A stretch of DNA of 64,000 bases from CAZNPU01 sp964575335 (lineage in GTDB: Bacteria; Planctomycetota; Phycisphaerae; Phycisphaerales; SM1A02): contig CAZNPU010000001.1 of NCBI GenBank assembly GCA_964575335.1, forward strand, positions 248,001-312,000, given 5' to 3'. Below the pieces are notes generated by a model. The model had not been told where the DNA came from, ran no database searches, and was given only the letters and a program-made list of their open reading frames with translations. Of this stretch, positions 33,467 to 41,174 are shown piece by piece (within the stretch, counting starts at the first letter, position 1; every line of letters starts with the position of its first letter). Both the position numbers and the translations under genes were made by a program.

Positions 33467-34343
33467 GGAACTGCATCAGCTCAGGTACTTTGTGGCGGTG
33501 GCGGAATCAGGCAGTTTCAGTCGAGCAGCGAAGCAGTGCGGAATTGCGCAGCCGTCGCTCAGCCAGCAGATCAAGCGACTGGAAGAGACGCTGGGTTGCC
33601 TGCTCTTTGATCGATTCGGTCGAACGATCGCGCTGACCGAGGCAGGCGAAGCGCTGCTGCCGCGCGCCAAGCGCATCCTTGCTGAAGTTCGTCAGGCCAG
33701 CGATGAGCTGACCGGCGAAGCGCCGCTGGCGCAGCGCGTGCGCGTGGGCGCGATTCCCACCATGGCGCCGTATCTGCTGCCGCGCGCCATCAAGCGGTTT
33801 CGTCGGCAACATCCGGAATGTCAGCTTGTGGTGCGCGAAGATCTCACCGAGCGATTGGTGACGGCGTTGATCGACTGCGAGCTGGAACTCGCCGTCACCA
33901 GCACGCCGATTGATCATGAACATATTGAAACGCAGGTGATTGGATGTGAGCGTCTGCTCGTGGCTGCGCCGCGCGACTTGCCCTTGCCGCCGGAACGGAT
34001 CACCATTGCCGATCTGCGCGAACAGCCGACGATCGTTCTGCATGAAATGCACTGTCTTGGGCGTCAGATCGAATCGTTCTGCACAGCCAGGCAACTGACG
34101 CATCAGATTGTTTGCCGCAGTACGCAACTGGCAACGGCGTTGCAGCTTGTGGCGCTTGGATTGGGCGTTTCGATCGTGCCGGAGATGTGCGCAGAAGGTG
34201 AACGGGGAAGCGCTGTGCGCTACCTGCCGCTGGTGCGCAATGGCCCGACGCGCGAGATCGCCATTGCGTGGCGGCGCGGCCGCACTCGATCCAAAGCGGC
34301 GCTTGTCATGGCGGCGATGCTGGCGTCAGTCGTTCAAAAATAA
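33465..34343 (+). CDS. oxyR: OxyR-type LysR family peroxide regulator
   Basis: A 292-residue LysR-type regulator. The N-terminal winged helix-turn-helix (LRYFVAVAESGSFSRAAKQCGIAQPSLS, residues 6-33) is followed by an effector domain. Cys197 and Cys206 in HCLGRQIESFC keep the spacing of the redox pair of E. coli OxyR (Cys199/Cys208, HCLRDQAMGFC), so disulfide-based peroxide sensing is likely. The gene is divergent from katA and overlaps an OxyR-like operator at its start. AGGAG lies six bases before the ATG. Its stop is eight bases short of the dxs terminator. Confidence 0.92.
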   Translation: MELHQLRYFVAVAESGSFSRAAKQCGIAQPSLSQQIKRLEETLGCLLFDRFGRTIALTEAGEALLPRAKRILAEVRQASDELTGEAPLAQRVRVGAIPTMAPYLLPRAIKRFRRQHPECQLVVREDLTERLVTALIDCELELAVTSTPIDHEHIETQVIGCERLLVAAPRDLPLPPERITIADLREQPTIVLHEMHCLGRQIESFCTARQLTHQIVCRSTQLATALQLVALGLGVSIVPEMCAEGERGSAVRYLPLVRNGPTREIAIAWRRGRTRSKAALVMAAMLASVVQK

Positions 34344-34365
34344 AAGCCTCGGGCAAACCCGAGGC
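34335..34365 (-). terminator. Intrinsic terminator of dxs
   Basis: GCCTCGGG (34346-34353) pairs with CCCGAGGC (34358-34365). On the minus strand the stem is followed by TTTTATTTTT. The run overlaps the end of the convergent oxyR reading frame. Confidence 0.85.
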
Positions 34366-34413
34366 GATGTGAAGCGTTTGTGAATATCAGCGGCAGCGTG
34401 CCGGAAGCGATCG

Positions 34414-36384
34414 CTATGGCTTGACGACCTGCGGAGTTTGAGATGCAGCAGGGCTGACATCGATGGTGTGATGCGCATCGAGCACTTCGCGCACCACCCG
34501 GGCGATGCTCGGCGCATCGATGCCCGCCTCGGCAAGCTGGCTCTTGCGGCTGTCCTGATAAATCCACGATTCGGGCAATCCCAGCCGCGTGATCAAACGC
34601 GCATCAAGCCCCATTTCCAGCGCCGCTTCCTGAACGCATGAGCCGAAGCCGCCGATGAGGCTGTGATCTTCCACGGTGATGATCGGCACGTTGCGCTCAA
34701 GCAGCGAGCGAATCAACTCACGATCAACAGGCTTGGCGAAACGCGCATCGTACACGTTCACCTTGTATTCGCCGTGGCCGTTGAGATGCTCCAGCGCCTT
34801 CATCGCCTCGATCGCCATGACGCCGTAGCCGAGAATCGCCAGATCGGGATTCTCATGCGTGCGCAGCGCGCGAGCTTTGCCCAGTTCGAACGGCGGGCAC
34901 GGCTCATGGACGAACATGTCGCTGACGTTGTCGCGCGGATAACGGATGGCGCTGAGCCCCTCATCGTAGGTGCGCATGAACTCAAGGCCGGCAGCAAGGC
35001 TTGGCTCATCCATGGCGGCCATGAGCACTGCCTTGGGGAAAATGCGCAGGATGCTGATGTCGCAGAACCCGTGATGCACCGCGCCGTCGCCGCCCACTAA
35101 ACCGGCCCGGTCCAGGCACAGCCGCACGGCCAGGCCCTGCAGCGCGACTTCCTGAAACACCTGATCGAACGCACGCTGCAGGAAGGTGGAATACACCGCA
35201 AAAAACGGCCTGAAGCCGGTCTTGGCCAGCCCCGCCATCATGTCCATTGCGTGGCTTTCGCAGATGCCGGTATCCCACGTGCGATCCGGGAACGCAGACA
35301 GCGCTTTGTTCAAGCCGGTGCCGTCGGGCATTGCAGCGGTGCAGGCGACGATTTTTTCATCGCGCTGCATGAGATCCATCATCGCATCGCCGAACGCACT
35401 GGTGAAGCTTCGCCCGGACTTTTTCACCTCAACGCGGCATCCTTCAACCACCAGGCTGCCGGGTGAGTGGAATTTGCAGGCGTCGCCTTCAGCAAAGTCA
35501 AAGCCCTTGCCCTTGACGGTATGCACATGCAGCACCATCGGGCGATCGACATCCTTGATCTCGATGAGCATGTCGATGAGGCTGGGCAGATCGTGGCCGT
35601 CAATCGGCCCTACGGTCAGCAGGCCGAATTTTTCAAACCACGCGTCTTCAGTGATGGCGTCCTTGGCGATTTCGCCCAGGCGATGTGACATTTCCTTGAG
35701 GATCGACCCGCCGGGCAACTCGCGCAGCACGTCTTTGGCAGCACGCTTCATCGAGCGGTAGGCCGGGTTCACGCGCACGCGGTCGAAATACGCTGCAATC
35801 GCGCCCTGAGGCTTGGCGATCGACATGCCGTTGTCGTTGAGCACCACCAGAAACTGTCGCTTGAGCGTGCCCGCGTTGTTCAACCCTTCCATCGCCACGC
35901 CGTTGACAATGCTGGCGTCGCCGATGAGCGACACCACGCGCCGCCCGTTGGGGCGAACAGTGGGGTCAAACGCTTCGCCGTTGAGCATGTCGCCTCGGGC
36001 CATGCCCACCGCGGTTGAGATGGCGGTGCCCGCATGCCCGACGCTGAACAGGTCGTACTCGCTTTCGCGCGGCTCGGGGAATCCAGCCATGCCCTCGCGG
36101 GTGCGCAGTTTGGCAAGCATCGGCAGGCGGCCGGTGAGCAGCTTGTGCGGATAGCACTGATGGCCCACATCAAACAGCAGACGATCGTGGCTGAAGTCAA
36201 AGACGTAATGCAGCGCAATGGTCAGTTCGACCACGCCAAGGTTGGGCGCGAAGTGTCCGCCGGACTTCTTGATCTGCTCGCCGATGGCATAGCGGATTTC
36301 TGCCGCCACTGTGGGCAGTTGATCAATCGGCAGGCGTTTGAGGTCTGCCGGTGATGTGATGCCGGGTAGAAGTTTCATAGTCAT
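34414..36384 (-). CDS. dxs: 1-deoxy-D-xylulose-5-phosphate synthase
   Basis: A 656-residue thiamine-diphosphate enzyme that condenses pyruvate and glyceraldehyde-3-phosphate, the first step of the MEP isoprenoid pathway. The TPP motif is GDASIVNGVAMEGLNN. DVGHQCYPHKLLTGR is near the N terminus, and the transketolase pyrimidine-binding part has STFLQRAFDQVFQEVALQ and DRAGLVGGDGAVHHG. The C-terminal transketolase domain ends near GLPESWIYQD. The start is ATG 36384 or 36378; no ribosome binding site decides. It lies about 130 bases downstream of ispA on the same strand, probably in one transcript. ispG at 43143 is a third gene of the same pathway in the window. Confidence 0.96.
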   Translation of the reverse strand: MTMKLLPGITSPADLKRLPIDQLPTVAAEIRYAIGEQIKKSGGHFAPNLGVVELTIALHYVFDFSHDRLLFDVGHQCYPHKLLTGRLPMLAKLRTREGMAGFPEPRESEYDLFSVGHAGTAISTAVGMARGDMLNGEAFDPTVRPNGRRVVSLIGDASIVNGVAMEGLNNAGTLKRQFLVVLNDNGMSIAKPQGAIAAYFDRVRVNPAYRSMKRAAKDVLRELPGGSILKEMSHRLGEIAKDAITEDAWFEKFGLLTVGPIDGHDLPSLIDMLIEIKDVDRPMVLHVHTVKGKGFDFAEGDACKFHSPGSLVVEGCRVEVKKSGRSFTSAFGDAMMDLMQRDEKIVACTAAMPDGTGLNKALSAFPDRTWDTGICESHAMDMMAGLAKTGFRPFFAVYSTFLQRAFDQVFQEVALQGLAVRLCLDRAGLVGGDGAVHHGFCDISILRIFPKAVLMAAMDEPSLAAGLEFMRTYDEGLSAIRYPRDNVSDMFVHEPCPPFELGKARALRTHENPDLAILGYGVMAIEAMKALEHLNGHGEYKVNVYDARFAKPVDRELIRSLLERNVPIITVEDHSLIGGFGSCVQEAALEMGLDARLITRLGLPESWIYQDSRKSQLAEAGIDAPSIARVVREVLDAHHTIDVSPAASQTPQVVKP

Positions 36385-36516
36385 GTAAGGGCGAATCCCA
36401 TCCGTTAGTACCAAAGTGCTGAGCGAAGTGCGCCATCATCCATCATCATGCTGTGCGATGTGGCGAAACATGCAGCCGCAGCCGATTCGGCAGGCGGATC
36501 GTGCTATAGCGTATGC

Positions 36517-37446
36517 TCATTTCGTTCGTACTGCCATAGAATCGCACAAGGTTCGCAGCGGCTGGGCTTCTTGCCCAAAAGACATGAGCGAATCATGAGC
36601 CAGCTTCTGCAGACACGCAATTTCCTGCTTTGATCCTGAAAGGCCGAGCAATCCCGGAAACGTGAGCTTGCCTGCCTGCTGGTCCTTGCCGGTGGCTTTG
36701 CCGATATGCTCTGCCGATTGCGTCACGTCGAGTATGTCATCGACGATCTGAAACATCAGGCCCACAGCCTCACCGAACCGCGTCAGCGCGTCAAGCTGCT
36801 CGCTGTTGGCTGAGCCGCATATCGCGCCCATGCGGCAGGCTGCCCGCAACAAGGCGCCTGTCTTGTTGCGGTGAATCAGGTCCAATTGCTGACGATGATC
36901 CATATCGCCGGGAAAGCCGCCAAGTGTGTCGTAAACCTGACCTGCGATCATGGCGGTGGTTGCATCAGCAAGTTCAGCCACGAGTTTGCTGCGGCGCTGC
37001 GGCTCCATGGCGGCGTTCGCCAGAAGCCCAAAGGCCAGCGACACCATCACGTCGCCAGCCAAAATGGCCATGGCTTCGCCCGCGTGAATGTGCAGCGTCG
37101 GCCGCCCGCGGCGCAAATCGTCATCATCCATGGCGGGCAGGTCGTCATGCACCAGGCTGAAGCAGTGAATCAATTCGATTGCTGCCGCTGCCTCAAGCGC
37201 CTGATTTCGGGGGCTGCCCACAGCCTCGCAGCAAAGAAGCGTCAGCACGGGCCGCAGCCGTTTGCCTCCGTCCAGCACGGCGTAGCGCACTGCATCGCGA
37301 AGATGCTCCGGCAGCGTTGCCTCAGCCAGGCATTGCTCGAGAGCTGATTCGATATCGGCTTTGTATTCTGCCAGAAGATCGGACAGCCCATCGTCATTGG
37401 GCAACGATGCAGGCGGGGTGGCGGATTGGGAGGCGGTTCGGCTCAC
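36517..37446 (-). CDS. ispA: Polyprenyl (farnesyl) diphosphate synthase
   Basis: A 309-residue trans-prenyltransferase producing farnesyl or geranylgeranyl diphosphate. The first aspartate-rich motif is DDLPAMDDDDLRRGRPT and the second is DDILD in VGLMFQIVDDILDVT. GGKRLRP, the substrate lysine-arginine motif, is near the N terminus. The DDx4D spacing fits bacterial FPP/GGPP synthases of the IspA type. I chose GTG 37446, which gives a normal family length; the frame runs to 37773 without family-like sequence. It probably shares a transcript with dxs, as ispA-dxs does in enterobacteria. Chain length cannot be fixed from sequence alone. Confidence 0.9.
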   Translation of the reverse strand: MSRTASQSATPPASLPNDDGLSDLLAEYKADIESALEQCLAEATLPEHLRDAVRYAVLDGGKRLRPVLTLLCCEAVGSPRNQALEAAAAIELIHCFSLVHDDLPAMDDDDLRRGRPTLHIHAGEAMAILAGDVMVSLAFGLLANAAMEPQRRSKLVAELADATTAMIAGQVYDTLGGFPGDMDHRQQLDLIHRNKTGALLRAACRMGAICGSANSEQLDALTRFGEAVGLMFQIVDDILDVTQSAEHIGKATGKDQQAGKLTFPGLLGLSGSKQEIACLQKLAHDSLMSFGQEAQPLRTLCDSMAVRTK

Positions 37447-37540
37447 ACTTGGATTGTACGATGAAAAACATTTATGCCCAATTGTGCAGCGAGTTTCCTG
37501 CGCTCCAAAGCAGGCGCGGCTGGACATCGCATAAGATGGT

Positions 37541-38299
37541 ATGACCATGGCGCAGCTTTGGGAATGGATTGAAGTTCTGATAGACCGCGGCGGCCCGATC
37601 ATGATCGTGCTGCTGGCCCTGAGCGTGGTGAGCCTGGCGCTGATCGTCGAGCGATCGTGGTTCTGGCTGCGCAACCGGCAAATGGCGCGTTCCGGCCGAC
37701 TGGCGAAGCTCAATGATGCGTTGCGGCGAAGCGATCGTGCTGCGCTGGACAAGCTCATGAAGCATTGCCGCACACCTTACGATCACGTCGCTCGCGCGAT
37801 GCTGCGCCATGGCGCAACGGATGCGGTGGCGATCGAGGCGGTGCAGGAACAGCGGCCGCAATTCGAGCGTTTCATGGTGATGCTTTCAACCATCATCACC
37901 GCGGCTCCGCTGTTGGGAATCCTCGGCACGGTGATGGGGATCATCCAATCGTTCAACCTGCTGGGCGAGCAAGCTGCAACGGACGATCCGCGTGCGATTT
38001 CCGTAGGCATCGCTCAGGCGCTGTTGACCACGGCAATGGGGCTGGTGATCGCGCTGATGACGCTGTTTCCCTACATGATTTTCCGCGGACAGGTGGATCG
38101 TGCGCTGGGTCGGTTGGAATCCCTGATTGCAGCGGCCCAACAAGGGCAACAGGCAGATCACGCCAAGAATCACATGACTTCACCGTCGTCACACGACGCA
38201 TCGAAGCACACAATCGTTGATGTTGATGATGGTGGCGATGGTGGTTCGCCATCAGACACGCAACCGCTCATGCCTGCAGGCCACGCCGGCAAGAAATAA
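37541..38299 (+). CDS. MotA/TolQ/ExbB-family proton channel protein
   Basis: A 252-residue inner-membrane protein with an N-terminal helix (about 18-38, IMIVLLALSVVSLALIVE). After a cytoplasmic loop come two more helices (about 112-135, TIITAAPLLGILGTVMGIIQSF, and 150-175). The last two carry the conserved MotA_ExbB pattern LLGxxGTVxG. Such proteins form proton-driven stators with an ExbD/TolR partner. No ExbD/TolR gene is adjacent. Instead a TraB-like protein with a GspG insert begins 36 bases later on the same strand. The C-terminal 40 residues are polar and Asp/Gly-rich. Start ATG 37541 or 37547. Calling it ExbB versus TolQ is not possible. Confidence 0.85.
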   Translation: MTMAQLWEWIEVLIDRGGPIMIVLLALSVVSLALIVERSWFWLRNRQMARSGRLAKLNDALRRSDRAALDKLMKHCRTPYDHVARAMLRHGATDAVAIEAVQEQRPQFERFMVMLSTIITAAPLLGILGTVMGIIQSFNLLGEQAATDDPRAISVGIAQALLTTAMGLVIALMTLFPYMIFRGQVDRALGRLESLIAAAQQGQQADHAKNHMTSPSSHDASKHTIVDVDDGGDGGSPSDTQPLMPAGHAGKK

Positions 38300-38335
38300 A
38301 AACTGTTTCTATCTAATCGTAAGGAACGTGACATC

Positions 38336-39679
38336 ATGATGCATCGCCGACCTGACAGCCTCATCCATCGCGGTGCGGCGTTTGTACTGTGCCTGTGGGT
38401 GATCGTCGCCGTGCAGTTTTCAACCAGCGCTGCTCTGGCAGGGACGCAGGATGCGCCGGCAGCAGTTGAAGCAGAAGCAGGCGAAACCCCGACACAATAT
38501 CTGCGCGTGGTGGAAGAACGCGGCCAGTCGCTTGGGCTGGAAATTGTGACCCGTGACTATGTGCCGTCCAGCGGCAATGGGCCACGCGTCGGATTGGTGG
38601 GGGTGGCGCATATTGGCGATGCGGCGTTTTACGACAAGCTGCAGGATGTGCTCGATCAATACGACGTCGTGCTGTACGAATCGGTCAAACCGCCCGGCGC
38701 AGGCGGAGCCGGAGGCGACACGCCTGAACAGCGCATCGCCAGCACCGAAGCGGCGCTGCAGTTTCTCGGCGGCATGCTCAAGGCCTATCACGCTGCCACG
38801 GGCAAGTATCCATCCACGCTTGACGGTTTAACGACCTTTGCTGTCACACACGATGTTCGCTACGGCGAGTTCATCGCTGCTGCTGCGGTGGATGCGTGGA
38901 ATCGCCCGATGATCTATGAGGTTACGCCCGATCGCGACGCGTACACGCTCCGGAGCCTTGGAGCTGATGGCCAGTTTGGTGGAGAAAACGAAGACGCCGA
39001 TCTGAGCGTCGATGCTGCAACGCTGATCAACCCGCTCGCGCAGGCTGAAGAAGACAATCTGCAGGTCCAGCTGGCCAATGCGTTCAGGCTGAAATTTCAG
39101 CTTGAAGCGATGGATTACAGCAAGCCCAATTGGCGTTGCAGCGACTTGGCCATGGATGAGATTGCGCGCCGGCTTGAAGCGCGCGGGCTTGATTTCGGTC
39201 CGCTGGGCGGCACGCTGGCGGGCAGCTCTTTTCCCGCCAAGGTTGTGTCAGCCCTGCTTGGTCTGCTGCGATTTTTCGACAATATGACCGATGGCGCAGT
39301 CGCTGACAGCATGAAGGTGGTGCTGATCGAGATGCTGGGCAATCCGATCTTGCTGGAGCAGGGCATGGCGCAGTTCGGACCTGGGTTTGATGAGGTGATC
39401 ATCGACGACCGCAACCAGGTGGCGATCGATGATTTGAAAGCCATCATCGAGCATGAACCGGAGGTCAGATCGGTTGCGATCTTCTACGGCGCAGCGCACA
39501 TGCCGGACATGGCTCAGCGGCTGAAGGAGCAGCTTGGTTACGAAGCTGCTGAAGAGCAATGGCTCACCGCAATCAAGCTCGATTTCAAGAAGTCAGCCGT
39601 CACGCAGCGGGAAATCGACCAGCTTCGGGCAATGGTCAAGCGAATGCTGCATCAGCAGTTGCGTCCGCGGCGGCGATGA
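38336..39679 (+). CDS. TraB/GumN-like protein with inserted GspG-type pseudopilin domain
   Basis: A 447-residue exported protein. A signal-like helix (about residues 12-35) is followed by a TraB-like first half (82-118: VGLVGVAHIGDAAFYDKL, then YDVVLYE). Residues about 131-225 then look like the globular part of GspG, the major type II secretion pseudopilin: LKAYHAATGKYPSTLDGL (148-165), DAWNRPMIYE (186-195) in place of DPWGxPYxY, and LRSLGADGQFGGENEDADLS (205-224). The TraB half resumes to the end (DDRNQVAIDDLKAII, YGAAHMPDM, LGYEA). The pseudopilin N-terminal methylation helix is absent. AAGGA lies ten bases before the ATG. The gene is probably co-transcribed with the upstream ExbB-like gene. 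Function unknown. Confidence 0.75.
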   Translation: MMHRRPDSLIHRGAAFVLCLWVIVAVQFSTSAALAGTQDAPAAVEAEAGETPTQYLRVVEERGQSLGLEIVTRDYVPSSGNGPRVGLVGVAHIGDAAFYDKLQDVLDQYDVVLYESVKPPGAGGAGGDTPEQRIASTEAALQFLGGMLKAYHAATGKYPSTLDGLTTFAVTHDVRYGEFIAAAAVDAWNRPMIYEVTPDRDAYTLRSLGADGQFGGENEDADLSVDAATLINPLAQAEEDNLQVQLANAFRLKFQLEAMDYSKPNWRCSDLAMDEIARRLEARGLDFGPLGGTLAGSSFPAKVVSALLGLLRFFDNMTDGAVADSMKVVLIEMLGNPILLEQGMAQFGPGFDEVIIDDRNQVAIDDLKAIIEHEPEVRSVAIFYGAAHMPDMAQRLKEQLGYEAAEEQWLTAIKLDFKKSAVTQREIDQLRAMVKRMLHQQLRPRRR

Positions 39680-39802
39680 AGCGGACAAGCGGATGTTGAC
39701 GGCTGCTGACTCATTGAGTTGAGTTCGGCGCGATATCGGAGAACAGAACCGCATCGGCTCCGTACGCTTGTGTCTTCTGTCCCTGTGTTTTTGCGCGTCG
39801 CG

Positions 39803-40792
39803 TCAGTATGCGCGGTGCTTGAACCAGCGTGAGGTTGCGTTGTCGATCCACCGGCGCTGGTCCGCAAGCGTGGCGTAGCTTTCGGTATCGCAGTGGCCGT
39901 CGGGGAACAATGCCGCGATGGTGTTGGTGTAGCGCGGGATTGGCACATGGGCGCCGTTGACCAGCACCTCGACTTCTTCGACCGCCACATTCTGATACTG
40001 CTTCCACTGCGCACCGCTCTCCAGAATCGGCGGCGTCACCAGCGCAGCGCCGGGCGTATCAGGGCGAAATCGCCCGTGCACACCGGCGTTGAGTTTGGCA
40101 GCTGAACAAAACGTCACCAGTTCAGTGGTGCGCCGTATCTGCGGCACAGTTTGCGGAATCGACAGGCTCATGTGCGTGAATTCGTCGTCGTCACCTATGC
40201 CCATGTGGTCATAGAAACGAAATTTTGGCATTTGCCGCCCATTGATCGTCATGATCTCCCAATACCCGCCGATGTACATGCCGTTGTACCCGAACGCCGG
40301 TTCATACGCGATTGCCTCGGCGTTGCTGGCCATCATCAGCACGTCATCGTCCTCATTGGCATACCCGCGAACGATCTGATTGCTGTAATCAAGATAGGGC
40401 AGCAGTCGCCACGGCCACGGTCCGGGCAGATTGACCGGAGTGTTGGGGATCACTGACCGATCGGGAAAGTAATATCGGACGTCCCATCCGCTGTGTTGAC
40501 CCGGCACCGGCGGATTCTGCACCTCCGGCTCAAGAAACCCCGGCAGCGCAGCGTCGTTGTTGCTGTTGGAGTACATCGCCCAGGCGTAGCCCACCTGTCG
40601 AATGTTATTCAGCTCGTTGGTTTTCTTGCTTTGCCGCCGCATCGCGCCCAGGGCCGGCACCAGCAACCCGATCAGCAGGCCGATGATTGCGACCACCACA
40701 AGGATTTCAACCAGCGTAAAACCACCCGGTGAACAGGACCGGTGATTGCGTGGCGTCAGCGTCAGTGATTGGTTCGGTTGAGACATGTGCAT
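39803..40792 (-). CDS. Prepilin-type N-terminal cleavage/methylation domain protein
   Basis: About 329 residues. The N terminus carries the type IV prepilin signature SPGGFTLVEILVVVAIIGLLIGLLVPAL: cleavage would follow the glycine, and glutamate +5 is present. The rest is a secreted globular domain with LLPYLDY, a histidine-containing central part, and a C-terminal ALFPDGHCDTESYATL block. That block recalls the H-x9-DG proteins that planctomycetes encode in large numbers. These pseudopilin-like proteins are thought to be exported by type II or type IV pilus machinery. The start is ATG 40792 or 40786, and no ribosome binding site is visible. It is convergent with the TraB/GspG chimera. Confidence 0.85.
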   Translation of the reverse strand: MHMSQPNQSLTLTPRNHRSCSPGGFTLVEILVVVAIIGLLIGLLVPALGAMRRQSKKTNELNNIRQVGYAWAMYSNSNNDAALPGFLEPEVQNPPVPGQHSGWDVRYYFPDRSVIPNTPVNLPGPWPWRLLPYLDYSNQIVRGYANEDDDVLMMASNAEAIAYEPAFGYNGMYIGGYWEIMTINGRQMPKFRFYDHMGIGDDDEFTHMSLSIPQTVPQIRRTTELVTFCSAAKLNAGVHGRFRPDTPGAALVTPPILESGAQWKQYQNVAVEEVEVLVNGAHVPIPRYTNTIAALFPDGHCDTESYATLADQRRWIDNATSRWFKHRAY

Positions 40793-41174
40793 GGCCAGCG
40801 GGAGGAGAGCCTGGAGAAGAAGAAAAAAGAAGCCGTTTTTTCGATCATCAAGCCCTTTGCGGATCCTGTTTCTTTTATTGAATCGATCCGCCGTGATCAA
40901 TCAACACCCAGCCGGGCCCAGCCGGAGCCGGCAGCAGCAGGCCGGCGTGATGAACGCGCAGCATCGCAGAGACGTCAATCAGCCGCACAGCCGGCTTGAA
41001 TCAGACTATACGAACGAACCGGTTGGGGGTGATGCGAAAGGCGGGACAAATACCGGGAAAACGGCATGGCTGGCACGATGATCCGTCAAACCCGGCATTG
41101 CCTTGAGCGGCTTGGTTCTGTACGGTTTGCAATTCTCTGAAGCTGAGAAATTGAACTAGAAACCGATTTTAACA
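40793..41174. other. Intergenic stretch before the OPT transporter
   Basis: No gene is present. A purine-rich tract at about 40800-40834 (repeats of GGAG and GAAGAA) opens the stretch. The rest shows no clear promoter pair, hairpin or repeat. Confidence 0.5.
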
